This document shows positions 16,708 to 24,921 of a stretch of DNA of 64,000 nucleotides, in pieces. The notes under the pieces were generated by a model that was given only the letters and a program-made list of their open reading frames with translations, was not told the origin of the DNA and searched no databases. Source of the stretch: Sporolactobacillus sp. THM7-4 (GTDB taxonomy: Bacteria > Bacillota > Bacilli > Bacillales > Sporolactobacillaceae); contig NZ_SEMD01000016.1 in NCBI RefSeq assembly GCF_004153165.1, positions 1 through 64,000 of the forward strand. Reading direction: 5' to 3'. The translations under genes and the position numbers were made by a program. Position 1 is the stretch's first letter. Each line of letters opens with the position of its first letter.

Positions 16708-18081
16708 TTATTGCATTTTTTCAGGCAGATAATAAAGGAAATTGACAAGCGCGTTTAACCCTCGATCAAAGTTGACCAGGTGAAAGTGTTCATTCGGCGC
16801 GTGGAAGTTCTCGCTGTCGAGTCCGAATCCCATAAGGACCGGAGCAAGACCGAGCTTATTATGAAACGTATTGACGATAGGTACTGATCCGCCCTGGCGC
16901 GAGAGGATCGGTTTTACGTGATATGCATCCTCAAGCGCTGCGTCAGCTGCTTTTAAAGTCGGGTGGCTGATCGGCATGACGAAAGGTTCCGCATGATCCA
17001 TCAGGCGTACATCCAGTTTTACGCCTGTCGGCAGATTTTTTTCGAAATGTTCTCTGAGCAGGCGGTCGATATCGGCGGGATTCTGATCCGGTACAAGCCG
17101 GCAAGTGATTTTAGCCGTAGCAGTGGATGGAATCACCGTTTTCAGTCCCTCCCCCTCAAATCCTCCGAAAACGCCATTCAACTCGAGGGTCGGCCGTGCC
17201 CAGATGCGGGCAACCGTTGAATACCCTTCTTCGCCGTAGAGGCTGTCGACATCAAGCTCTTTTTTTAACGATTCATCATCAGAGAGCATCTCGCACGTCG
17301 CTTTTTCTTCATCGCTGAGCGGCCGGACTTGATCATAAAAGCCGTCGACGGTTACCTTCCCTTTCCTGTTGTGCAGAGAAGCGAGCAATTCGACCATCGC
17401 ATGCAACGGATTTTGTACCGCTCCGCCATAGACACCGGAATGCAGATCGCCTTTCGCCCCGCGAAGCCGGACTTCAAGACCGCACAGTCCGCGCAGACCA
17501 TAGCATACCGCCGGCTGGTCAGGACCAATCATCGTTGTATCGGAAACAAGCAGCACATCAGCTTTGAGTAAATCCAAATGCTTGTCGACAAAATCATCAA
17601 GATGAGCGCTGCCGATCTCTTCTTCACCTTCAAAACAGAATTTAATGTTAACGGGCAGCTCACCTTTCACAGAAAGAATCGACTCGGCCATTTTAGCAAG
17701 CATAAAGACCTGTCCTTTATCATCGCTGCTGCCGCGGGCGTAAATGATGTTGTCCGTGATAATCGGTTTAAATGGTTCGGTTTGCCATTTATCGATCGGG
17801 TCCACAGGTTGAACGTCATAATGTCCGTAACAGAGGACGGTCGGTTTTCCTTCCGCCTTAAGGTAATCTCCGTAAACGACCGGGTGGCCTTCTGTTTCAA
17901 TAATACGGACATGCTCTATTCCACCGTTTTTTAAATCTTCTGCCAGCCACTCCGCTGCCCGGCGAACATCCGCTTTGTGCGATGGATCTGAGCTGATACT
18001 TGGAATGGACAAAAAATCCTTTATTTGTTCAAGGAAACGTGCGCGGTTTTCAACCAAATATTTTTTTATTTGTTCATCCAT
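16708..18081 (-). CDS. M20-family dipeptidase
   Basis: 457-residue zinc metallopeptidase of the M20/PepV-CNDP group, which cleaves dipeptides or N-acyl amino acids in the cytosol. Metal and catalytic motifs: GHYDVQPVDP (first His and Asp), RGSSDDKGQ (bridging Asp), EGEEEIGSAH (catalytic Glu pair), LVSDT, and SRQGGSVPIV toward the end. A dimerisation domain sits in the middle with RGAKGDLHSGVYGGAVQNP. Start ATG 18081 is set by GGGAGG 7 nt upstream. It is monocistronic and ends at a bidirectional terminator. Confidence 0.92.
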   Translation of the reverse strand: MDEQIKKYLVENRARFLEQIKDFLSIPSISSDPSHKADVRRAAEWLAEDLKNGGIEHVRIIETEGHPVVYGDYLKAEGKPTVLCYGHYDVQPVDPIDKWQTEPFKPIITDNIIYARGSSDDKGQVFMLAKMAESILSVKGELPVNIKFCFEGEEEIGSAHLDDFVDKHLDLLKADVLLVSDTTMIGPDQPAVCYGLRGLCGLEVRLRGAKGDLHSGVYGGAVQNPLHAMVELLASLHNRKGKVTVDGFYDQVRPLSDEEKATCEMLSDDESLKKELDVDSLYGEEGYSTVARIWARPTLELNGVFGGFEGEGLKTVIPSTATAKITCRLVPDQNPADIDRLLREHFEKNLPTGVKLDVRLMDHAEPFVMPISHPTLKAADAALEDAYHVKPILSRQGGSVPIVNTFHNKLGLAPVLMGFGLDSENFHAPNEHFHLVNFDRGLNALVNFLYYLPEKMQ

Positions 18082-18232
18082 TAAAAAACCTCCCTGCAAT
18101 GGTCTGATCCCTACTATTGTAGCAGATTACTGGAAATTTTAAGCACTGTGGCCCTTTTTCAATATACAGTGTTAAGAAATTCATTTGTCCAAAACGTTTA
18201 AAAGTTAAAATGCGGGGGAAAATAGAAATATG

Positions 18233-18254
18233 GTTAAATATTCACATATTTAAC
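18233..18254. promoter_or_regulatory. Inverted repeat upstream of the fbpB-like gene
   Basis: GTTAAATAT (18233-18241), loop TCAC, ATATTTAAC (18246-18254): a perfect 9-bp inverted repeat about 70 nt upstream of the small gene and before its likely promoter. It is AT-rich and could be an operator. It does not match the Fur consensus well. Confidence 0.45.
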
Positions 18255-18323
18255 ACATTAAGCGCTTTAATCTTTTACGATTAACCTGTAAAATATAAAG
18301 AAAAGAGAGGAAGGTGGTTAAAA

Positions 18324-18443
18324 ATGAGACGAAAAAGTAATCTGAAAGATCTTGTTTCAAAAAACAAGCTGGAAATTTTGAGGAATGAAAAGGCCCTGGA
18401 AAGAATTGAAGAAAAAATTGATAATAAGCATGTCATTAAATAA
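18324..18443 (+). CDS. FbpB-like small basic protein
   Basis: 39-residue basic protein (MRRKSNLKDLVSKNKLEILR, then NEKALERIEEKI and a short tail). Length, the N-terminal Arg-Arg-Lys, LxxLVxxNKxxIL and EKALERIEEKI agree with the FbpB family of Bacillus small basic proteins. FbpB is Fur-regulated and works with the sRNA FsrA in the iron-sparing response, perhaps as an RNA chaperone. AGGAAGGTGG precedes the ATG, and an intrinsic terminator follows directly. No clear Fur box was found upstream, so iron control is an inference from the family only. Confidence 0.75.
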   Translation: MRRKSNLKDLVSKNKLEILRNEKALERIEEKIDNKHVIK

Positions 18444-18454
18444 GTAAAGAAAAA

Positions 18455-18484
18455 AAACAGCGAGTGTCGCTGTTTTTTTTTTTT
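18455..18484 (+). terminator. Terminator of the fbpB-like gene
   Basis: ACAGCGA, 3-nt loop, TCGCTGT, then a run of twelve T. Confidence 0.9.
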
Positions 18485-18687
18485 GCAAAAAATTTTTTAA
18501 AAAGCGATGGACAGCTGTACCTATGCTAAAATAATGACAGTCCGAATGGTATGTCAGACTGGCTCTTCGGTTTCCTGCTGACAGCGAAAGTTACAGGATG
18601 GATAAAGAAGCGGCGGTAAAACGATCGATGAATTGGCACTGGAAGGGTGGTATAACGGATGAGCAGTGAGGTTTTAAGAGGTGCAGG

Positions 18688-19464
18688 ATGATTAAAAAGC
18701 TATGGATGATTATCTTTGCCGCAGTGGCAGTTATTTTTGCAGTGGGGTACGGGGTGTCTGAGTACTGGCCGGATCAAAATCAGGACAAGCAGGTGCATAA
18801 ACCGGTCAGGAAAGTGTCCTACCATATTACCGCACTCGGTGATTCGCTGACTGAAGGAGTTGGCGATCAAAAAAACAGTGGGTATGCCGGACTGGCGGTT
18901 CATGCCCTCAGGAACGAAAAAAATGTTCAAAAAGTGACCCTGGCTAATTTCGGTCACAAAGGTGATACATCGACCGATTTGTTGAAGGTGCTGAAGCGGC
19001 CGGATGTCCAGATGAAAATAAGACAGTCCAATCTGATTTTCATGACGATCGGCGGAAATGATCTGGTACAGGTTCTGAAAGCAAACTTTATGGACTTGAA
19101 AACGAGCGACTTTACTGTCCGGCAGCGCATTTTTTCATCTCATCTGAATCAGATTTTTACTGAGATACGAAGGCTGAATCCTTCTGCACGGATTTACTAC
19201 TTTGGGTTGTATAATCCGTTTGAAGACTACCTGGGCAACGCGAATCGGGATTTTGTCCCAATTCTGGATCACTGGAACGCCAATAACGAAAAAATCGCCA
19301 AAAGGTACAACCGGGTTTCCTTTATTCCCACAGCCGACATTTTTAAGGGGAAAGGTGATTCGCTTCTTTATGAAGATCATTTTCATCCGAATAAAAAGGG
19401 GTATACTCTGATGGCTGGCAGACTCCTGAAGCTTATTAAACAGGACAGACCCGGACAAACATAA
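18688..19464 (+). CDS. SGNH/GDSL lipase-acylhydrolase (YpmR-like)
   Basis: 258 residues: an N-terminal signal anchor (about 1-25, WMIIFAAVAVIFAVGYGV), then an SGNH hydrolase domain. Blocks seen: I = ALGDSLTEGVGD with the nucleophile Ser at about 52, III = TIGGNDL, V = DHFHPNKKGY with the catalytic Asp-His pair. It is probably an extracytoplasmic membrane-tethered esterase like Bacillus YpmR. The substrate is unknown. The start has AAGAGGTGCAGG upstream. No obvious operon partner. Confidence 0.9.
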   Translation: MIKKLWMIIFAAVAVIFAVGYGVSEYWPDQNQDKQVHKPVRKVSYHITALGDSLTEGVGDQKNSGYAGLAVHALRNEKNVQKVTLANFGHKGDTSTDLLKVLKRPDVQMKIRQSNLIFMTIGGNDLVQVLKANFMDLKTSDFTVRQRIFSSHLNQIFTEIRRLNPSARIYYFGLYNPFEDYLGNANRDFVPILDHWNANNEKIAKRYNRVSFIPTADIFKGKGDSLLYEDHFHPNKKGYTLMAGRLLKLIKQDRPGQT

Positions 19465-19629
19465 CTGCCGGGCAGCTGAAAAGTACAAGGACTGTTTTTG
19501 AGCGTGAAAAGGGGTTTTCCCGCACGGCCCGGAACGAAGGAATTAGAAACTGCAATCAGAATAAATATTGTTTTTTAAAATTTAGAGAATATACTAGAAA
19601 TTAAAGGTGGCAATGAGAGGAGAATTATA

Positions 19630-20487
19630 GTGACGATTATATTATATCAGGACAAATTTCTGCCGCGTGAGCAAGGACAGGTAGACATGGAGGACAGAGG
19701 CTACCAGTTCGGTGACGGCATTTATGAAGCAATCAGGGTTTACGGCGGTAAGATGTTTTTACTGGATTTGCACATGAAAAGGCTTGAGAGAAGCGCGAGG
19801 GAATTGCGACTCAAGCTTCCGTACAGTTTGGAGCATTTAACAGATAACTTAAATCAATTGATCAGACAGAACCAGATTAATGAAGGACTGGTATACTTCC
19901 AGATTACGCGCGGGGCAGCTCATCGCCAGCATCTTTTTCCGGATCATATTGAAAGTGTACTGACAGGCTCGGCGGTTTCTCTGCCAAGGGAAGAGACGCT
20001 CCGTCCGAACGGGATAAAGGTTAGCCTTGTTGACGATATTCGCTGGCTTCGATGCGATATTAAAACACTGAACCTGCTCGGAAATGTGCTTGCCAGACAG
20101 GAAGCTCATGAAAAGGGTTCCGAAGAGGCGATCCTGCACCGTGGAGCGACAGTTACCGAAGGATCGTCGTGTAATGTGTTTATCGTCCAAAACGGGCAAC
20201 TCGTAACACATCCGGCCGACCATTTTATCCTTAACGGAATTACCCGTCTTCATGTCATCGACCTGGCGGGAAAATTAAACATCCCTGTTGAGGAACGGAC
20301 TTTTTCTACAGATGAGCTTTATCATGCAGATGAAGTTTTTATTACAAGTACAGGTGCGGAAGTCAAACCGGTTGTACAGATTGATGAGCGGGTGATTGCT
20401 TCCGGAAAGCCCGGGTCGATCACTCAGAAGCTGATGAATGCCTTTGATGAAGAAGTCGCTCGCATCAAAGCCGCCGCACTTTACTGA
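19630..20487 (+). CDS. dat: D-amino acid transaminase
   Basis: Fold-type IV PLP aminotransferase, 285 residues, making D-glutamate/D-alanine for peptidoglycan. The PLP lysine is Lys145 in RCDIKTLNLL, the same position as in the classic Bacillus enzyme. Other family motifs are YQFGDGIYEAIRVYGG (24-40) and the ATVTEGSSCNVF loop. The GTG start follows GAGAGGAG. Its last 32 nt and the sequence beyond the stop are repeated at 27.2 kb, where a short internally deleted copy of the dat 3' end is found. That marks a rearrangement, although this copy itself is intact. Confidence 0.96.
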   Translation: MTIILYQDKFLPREQGQVDMEDRGYQFGDGIYEAIRVYGGKMFLLDLHMKRLERSARELRLKLPYSLEHLTDNLNQLIRQNQINEGLVYFQITRGAAHRQHLFPDHIESVLTGSAVSLPREETLRPNGIKVSLVDDIRWLRCDIKTLNLLGNVLARQEAHEKGSEEAILHRGATVTEGSSCNVFIVQNGQLVTHPADHFILNGITRLHVIDLAGKLNIPVEERTFSTDELYHADEVFITSTGAEVKPVVQIDERVIASGKPGSITQKLMNAFDEEVARIKAAALY

Positions 20488-20605
20488 AAAACAAATGTTA
20501 GTTACTGCTTTCAACATGCAGCAGGATTTGTTTTGCCTGCTGTATTTTTTGTTGCGTATTTATTAACTGATTCCGTTCATTTTCTCCGACAGACTTAAGA
20601 CGATC
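20454..20605. repeat. Left copy of 152-bp direct repeat
   Basis: Spans the last 34 bases of dat and the following 118 bases. It matches 27216-27367 at 149 of 152 positions in direct orientation, without gaps; the differences lie near 20474, 20556 and 20563. In this copy only the 3' end of the coiled-protein gene is present. Together the two copies bound a segment of about 6.6 kb. Confidence 0.95.
20498..20605 (-). pseudogene. 3' remnant of the coiled small-protein gene
   Basis: 108 nt on the minus strand encode the last 35 residues of the intact gene at 27260-27523 (VGENERNQLIN, then Thr instead of Ala, QQKIQQAKQI) plus stop. The similarity ends abruptly at 20605 and there is no start codon or ribosome site. 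It is a truncated duplicate created with the direct repeat. Confidence 0.85.
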
Positions 20606-20729
20606 AGTTTGTGTACCTCTTTTTTACTTATACATTTTTTAATAAAATGTGTAAGATAAACTGACATATCCGATGAAACAGATATTAAGACATGCTATTC
20701 TATATTTAAAATATTAAAATAATTTTCCC

Positions 20730-21125
20730 TTGAATGAAGGGAGTGTTGCCGTCATTGAGAAAGTATTGCCGGGAACTTTAGGCGAATTCAAACAAGAAAT
20801 CATGAAAGAGTATAACTCGGTCAATCAGATGATATTCAAAGTGGGCGTTACTGAGCAGAAAGTGAGTGTGTTTGAGGATAAAATTATTATTATCGCTAAA
20901 CACAAGCGCATTCCTGTTCTTGAAATTATTGATGAAGCAAATGACATACTTTCCGAAATCATTGACCGGATGCTGATTGAGAAATCCAAAGAGGTACTTG
21001 CCCTGAATCTCATGCAGCGGTTTGGGATCAGGATTAAGCTGATTTTAAAGGACTATGACCCATTAACAGAGATCAGCGGAACGTTAATCATTCTGGATGA
21101 AAAACTGAATTCAGTTGGCTGGTAG
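20730..21125 (+). CDS. DUF2294-like small protein
   Basis: About 130 residues, cytoplasmic, alpha/beta. The central part (VGVTEQKVSVFEDKIIIIAKHKRIPVLEII, then LIEKSKEVLALNLMQRFGIRIKLILKDY) follows the pattern of DUF2294 proteins: a GRGP-like region, a strand with a VEDxxIIR-type motif, a long helix and a closing beta hairpin. The start is unclear: TTG 20730 has no ribosome site, while AAGGGAGTG lies 8 nt before an in-frame ATT at 20754 that would give a protein beginning (M)EKVLPG. Function unknown. It is the first gene of the repeat-bounded island and has its own terminator. Confidence 0.6.
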   Translation: MNEGSVAVIEKVLPGTLGEFKQEIMKEYNSVNQMIFKVGVTEQKVSVFEDKIIIIAKHKRIPVLEIIDEANDILSEIIDRMLIEKSKEVLALNLMQRFGIRIKLILKDYDPLTEISGTLIILDEKLNSVGW

Positions 21126-21152
21126 AATGAACTCATAAATGATGAGAGCAGG

Positions 21153-21211
21153 ACAACCGTCAGAATAAGACTGGAAAGTTTCTTTCTGTCTTTTTCTAGC
21201 GGTTGTTTTTT
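21153..21211 (+). terminator. Terminator after the DUF2294-like gene
   Basis: ACAACCG (21153-21159) and CGGTTGT (21200-21206) with an internal A/T-rich helix, then T6. The large loop makes it weaker, so partial read-through into the ABC operon is possible. Confidence 0.6.
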
Positions 21212-21239
21212 ATTTACTTTATAAAAGGAGTGAGTACCG

Positions 21240-22007
21240 ATGGATAAGCTTAAAATTGTCCACAACAGCAAGTTTTTCAGGAAGAACGGTCAGGAATTTT
21301 GTGCGCTCCAGGAAGCGAACATGAGCGTAGCCGATGGGAAGTTTGTGAGTATTATTGGTCCCAGCGGCTGCGGTAAATCAACACTTTTTAACATCATTGC
21401 AGGTCTGTTAAAACCATCAACCGGTCAAGTTCTCCTTGACGGGGAGAACATTGTTGGAAAGAGCGGTTCTGTCGGTTATATGCTGCAGAAAGACTTGCTC
21501 CTTCCATGGCGCACCATTCTGGATAACGTCATTCTTGGCCTTGAAATCAGGGGTGTATCCAAAAAGGAAGCAAGGGCACATGCACTGCCGATGCTGAAAA
21601 GATATGGTCTTAAGGGCTTTGAATCTCATTATCCGGCTGAGCTTTCAGGAGGGATGCGCCAGCGTGCTGCGCTTCTTCGAACGCTTCTTTATGATCGGGA
21701 TGTGATCCTTTTGGATGAGCCATTCGGAGCACTTGATGCACAGACGCGCTTATTCATGCAATCATGGCTTCTTAAAATATGGAGTGATTTTAAAAAGACC
21801 ATCCTGTTTGTTACTCACGATATTGACGAAGCCATCTTCCTGTCTGATGAAATCTATGTGTTTTCCCACCGGCCAGGGCGAATTAAGGCTAAGGTAAAGG
21901 TGAATCTGCCCCGGCCGCGGAATGAAGAGGCACTAACTCAGTTGACATTTTCTCAATTAAAACAGGAACTTCTCTCGATGCTTAAAGTAGAACAAGAAAT
22001 AAAATGA
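21240..22007 (+). CDS. ABC transporter ATPase, SsuB/TauB/NrtD class
   Basis: 255-residue ATPase of an importer of the nitrate/sulfonate/taurine/thiamine-precursor class. Walker A GPSGCGKST (about 40-48), Q-loop LQKDLLLPWRT, signature LSGGMRQR, Walker B VILLDEPFGALD, H-loop VTHDIDEA. The start has AAAGGAGTGAG upstream. First of four genes (ATPase, permease, binding lipoprotein, amidase) with 12-34-nt gaps, so they form one operon. Specificity cannot be read from the ATPase alone. Confidence 0.93.
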   Translation: MDKLKIVHNSKFFRKNGQEFCALQEANMSVADGKFVSIIGPSGCGKSTLFNIIAGLLKPSTGQVLLDGENIVGKSGSVGYMLQKDLLLPWRTILDNVILGLEIRGVSKKEARAHALPMLKRYGLKGFESHYPAELSGGMRQRAALLRTLLYDRDVILLDEPFGALDAQTRLFMQSWLLKIWSDFKKTILFVTHDIDEAIFLSDEIYVFSHRPGRIKAKVKVNLPRPRNEEALTQLTFSQLKQELLSMLKVEQEIK

Positions 22008-22041
22008 ATGACCATAAAAAATGACGAAAGGGTGATTTTCA

Positions 22042-22914
22042 TTGTATGGCAATACCGAAAAAATAGCAGTCAAACAAACTACAGCTGCTCATTTATTGAA
22101 AAATGACCGGGCAGGCGAATCTGTGCTGGTCGAAGATGAAAGTCAGAAAAACAGAAAGATACGTGTACAGGTAATCAGCGGACAGATTTTGGTTGGGATC
22201 TTGATCATTGGATTATGGGAATGGCTTACACGGTTGAGTGTACTGGATTCCTATTACTGGAGCAGCCCAGGCATGATCCTGGCAACAGGCTGGAAAGCAG
22301 CGACTCAGGGAACACTAATGACGGATCTTGCTTACACGTCCGGAGCGACGGTAATTGGCTTTCTTTGTGGAACGCTGATCGGTTCTGCTATTGGTTTGTC
22401 CTTCTGGTGGTCCTCAATTTATTCCAAAATCACTGAACCTTATCTGATTGCTTTTAACGCTGTTCCAAAATTGGCACTTGCACCCGTACTCGTGATTATG
22501 TTTGGCATCGGGTTCAACTCAAAAGTGATTTTAGCCTTTCTCATGACAGTTATAGTAGCGGCCATGGCGGCGTACAGCGGCGTTAAAAATGTGGACAAAG
22601 ACCTGGAAAAGATGCTTTTTTCTCTGGGAGCACGGAAACATCATGTTTTTTTTAAAGTGGTCATTCCTTCCTCAGTTCCCTGGATGGTCAGCAGCCTTAA
22701 AATTAATATTGCTCTCGCACTGGCCGGTACAATTGTCGGAGAATTTATCAGTTCGAAGCAAGGCATCGGACGGATGATTCTCTATGCAGGGCAGGTCATG
22801 GATCTGAACCTGGTTTGGGTTGGTGTTGTGGTGCTTTCATTTCTTGCAATCGTCATGTACCTCGGGACTGTCGGTTTGGAAAAATGGGTGCTCAAAAATA
22901 AAAATCACGAATAG
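22042..22914 (+). CDS. ABC transporter permease, SsuC/TauC class
   Basis: 290 residues with an unusually long hydrophilic N-terminal tail (about 45 residues) before six membrane helices of the BPD_transp_1 domain. The coupling (EAA-like) loop is at MLFSLGARKHHVFFKVVIPS. The end AGTIVGEFISSKQGIGRMI is typical of SsuC/TauC/NrtB permeases. The start is TTG 22042 after AAAGGGTGA. Second gene of the ABC-amidase operon. Confidence 0.92.
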   Translation: MYGNTEKIAVKQTTAAHLLKNDRAGESVLVEDESQKNRKIRVQVISGQILVGILIIGLWEWLTRLSVLDSYYWSSPGMILATGWKAATQGTLMTDLAYTSGATVIGFLCGTLIGSAIGLSFWWSSIYSKITEPYLIAFNAVPKLALAPVLVIMFGIGFNSKVILAFLMTVIVAAMAAYSGVKNVDKDLEKMLFSLGARKHHVFFKVVIPSSVPWMVSSLKINIALALAGTIVGEFISSKQGIGRMILYAGQVMDLNLVWVGVVVLSFLAIVMYLGTVGLEKWVLKNKNHE

Positions 22915-22929
22915 ACGGGGGATTAAGTG

Positions 22930-23955
22930 ATGAAAAAGTTCTATAGTCTTTTGGCTCTTGCGTTAACAGTTGTGCTGCTGCTCGCCGGTTGCCAGCAAGA
23001 TGCGGCCACGACACATGGAAAAAATAGCAGTGCAAAAAAGATCGTCATTGCCGAACCTGTTCATCTTATTGCCTATCTGCCTTTGTATGCGGCGATAGAT
23101 AAAGGTTATTTTAAAGATCAGGGACTCCAGGTGGAAGTGACAACGGCGACAGGAGGCGGCCATGTAACTTCTGTTATCAGCGGGGATGCCTGGGGAAATA
23201 TTGGAGGACCGGAATCGAATCAGATGGCTAACAGCGGCAATAAAGATCCGATCGTCTCCATCGTCAATGTGGTCAATCGGGCAAACGTATATTTGATGGC
23301 CAGTAAGAAATTGACATTAAGCGATCACAGCAAAAAGGGACTCGCGGCTTTTATGAAAGGCAAGACGATCGCTGCCGGCAGATATGGAGGCAGTCCTAAT
23401 CTCCTCACGCGTTATTTACTCATGAATCTGGGTCTTCATCCGGATAAAGATGTCAAACTTGAAGAGCCGGCGGATGCGGCCGCTGTTGTTTCACTCGTTA
23501 GCGGAGGTAAGGCAGATATTGCTAACGGAGCTGAACCGCAAATTAACGACGGATTGAAAAAAGGAGCATGGAGTGAACCTTTTTATGGATTTCCCAGTAT
23601 GGGTGACTATGCCTACTCGGTCATCAGTGTCAAGCAATCGACGATAAAAAATGATCCGAAAACGGTTCAAAAGTTTGTGAACGCCCTGTTAAAGGGACTT
23701 CAACTAGTCAATGAAAATAAGACAGCTGCACTGGACATTCTCAAAAAAGAATTTCCTACAACCTCTGATGAGAGCTTGAAAGCTTCGCTGGATCGCGCGT
23801 ACAAAGATCATTTATGGAGCAAAGACGGGTTTATTTCAAAAGAGGCTGTGGCCAAACCGATGGATGTTGTCAGAAAAACCGGGGTCTATAAAAAAGGCTA
23901 TCAATACAATAAATTAGTCAATATGTCGTTTGTCAGAAAGTCATCGGCTCAATAG
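22930..23955 (+). CDS. ABC substrate-binding lipoprotein, NMT1/SsuA-like
   Basis: 341-residue lipoprotein: signal peptide with lipobox LLAGC, so Cys about 21 is lipidated. It is followed by an NMT1-like periplasmic-binding fold: VHLIAYLPLYAAIDKGYFKDQGLQVEV, with the usual approach strand and a GYFK helix, then a SGDAWGNIGGPESNQMA ligand loop. I use ATG 22930, as GGGGGA lies 7-8 nt upstream; a GTG at 22927 is the alternative. Family members bind sulfonates, taurine, thiamine or riboflavin precursors, or aromatic and ureido compounds. The ligand here is unknown. Confidence 0.92.
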   Translation: MKKFYSLLALALTVVLLLAGCQQDAATTHGKNSSAKKIVIAEPVHLIAYLPLYAAIDKGYFKDQGLQVEVTTATGGGHVTSVISGDAWGNIGGPESNQMANSGNKDPIVSIVNVVNRANVYLMASKKLTLSDHSKKGLAAFMKGKTIAAGRYGGSPNLLTRYLLMNLGLHPDKDVKLEEPADAAAVVSLVSGGKADIANGAEPQINDGLKKGAWSEPFYGFPSMGDYAYSVISVKQSTIKNDPKTVQKFVNALLKGLQLVNENKTAALDILKKEFPTTSDESLKASLDRAYKDHLWSKDGFISKEAVAKPMDVVRKTGVYKKGYQYNKLVNMSFVRKSSAQ

Positions 23956-23988
23956 CAGAAACAAAGCGCGAAGGGAAGTTATTGTATC

Positions 23989-24624
23989 ATGAGTCTTGAA
24001 GAACAAGTGAATCCAAACGAATCGGCATTATTAGTGATTGATGTACAAAACGATTATTGCCATAAAAATGGGAGTCTGGGAAAACAAGGGATGGATGTCA
24101 GCGGGGTTGGAAAGATGATTCCTCATTTAAACCGGCTGATCGATCAAGCAAGAGCGCATCACGTTCCGATTATTTTTATCAGAACCATTCATGAAAAAAG
24201 TACGGATTCGTATTCATGGACTCGTCGGCTCCGGGGAAAGAGTCAGGCAGATTTGTGCCGAAAAGACACCTGGGGCAGCGATTTCTATGAAGTTGCTCCC
24301 CGGGCAGAAGATATTATTGTTACAAAACATCGATACAGTGCGTTTATTCATACCAGGCTGGATTCTGTTTTGCACACGCTGCACGTCAGAAATCTGATCA
24401 TGAGCGGTGTGAGTACCAATATTTGTGTGGAATCAACAGCTCGAGACGGGTTCATGCTCGATTATGATGTCGTCTTTTTGTCAGATTGTACCGCTGCTTT
24501 TTCAAAAGCAGCACATGAAATGACACTTGAAACAATTAATCAGTTTTTTGGTACAGTGGTAACATCCGATCAGGTGGCCGGTTGCTGGTCATCACTTAAA
24601 AAGAAACTGAGTATGACTCAGTAA
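23989..24624 (+). CDS. Isochorismatase-fold cysteine amidohydrolase (RutB/BiuH-like)
   Basis: 211-residue cytosolic cysteine hydrolase. The Asp-Lys-Cys triad is complete: Asp18 in LVIDVQNDY, Lys113 in VTKHRYSAF, Cys146 in TNICVESTARDGF. The KHRYSAFIHTRLDS and GVSTNICVESTARDGF blocks resemble the ureidoacrylate (RutB) and biuret hydrolase branch more than nicotinamidase or isochorismatase. It lies 33 nt behind the binding-protein gene and before a terminator, so import and hydrolysis of one amide or ureido compound is likely (inference). Substrate unproven. Confidence 0.88.
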   Translation: MSLEEQVNPNESALLVIDVQNDYCHKNGSLGKQGMDVSGVGKMIPHLNRLIDQARAHHVPIIFIRTIHEKSTDSYSWTRRLRGKSQADLCRKDTWGSDFYEVAPRAEDIIVTKHRYSAFIHTRLDSVLHTLHVRNLIMSGVSTNICVESTARDGFMLDYDVVFLSDCTAAFSKAAHEMTLETINQFFGTVVTSDQVAGCWSSLKKKLSMTQ

Positions 24625-24672
24625 AGAATATCCAATCATCTATTTATGTCATTCAGGCGGATAAAAATCATG

Positions 24673-24704
24673 AACCGTTCCATGCCAAAGGGAACGGTTT
24701 TTTT
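24673..24704 (+). terminator. Terminator of the ABC-amidase operon
   Basis: AACCGTTCC and GGAACGGTT form a 9-bp stem (24673-24681, 24691-24699), then T-rich sequence. Confidence 0.88.
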
Positions 24705-24892
24705 ATGACATGATGAAGGAAGAAAATAAAAAATGCCTGACGAGCGTTTATTGCTTCGCCTGCCTCTTGATTGATAGCCGCTTTTCAGCCCGGGGATGAC
24801 GCGTAATGTTCTGTCCTTTTTAAACAGGATACCTGTTACCAGCTTGATTGGCTCCATCGGTTTGCTAAAGGGTGATTATTGTATAAAATAAA

Positions 24893-24902
24893 TGGTATAC
24901 CA
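24893..24902. promoter_or_regulatory. GntR operator upstream of the FCD regulator gene
   Basis: Palindrome TGGTATACCA lies 20 nt before the regulator start and just after a TATAAA box (24882-24887). It fits the TNGTNNNACNA pattern of FCD-type GntR factors. The same 10-mer recurs in the permease promoter at 27033-27042. Autoregulation is expected. Confidence 0.75.
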
Positions 24903-24921
24903 AAATAGTGGGGGCAGGAAC

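Noticed and set aside
18254-18275. Possible cre (CcpA) site around TTAAGCGCTTTAA
   Set aside because: Palindromic and suggestive, but it lacks the conserved G and C outer positions of the cre consensus.
24636-24857. Minus-strand 73-codon frame before the GntR gene
   Set aside because: It runs through a strong terminator and has no ribosome site; basic composition only.
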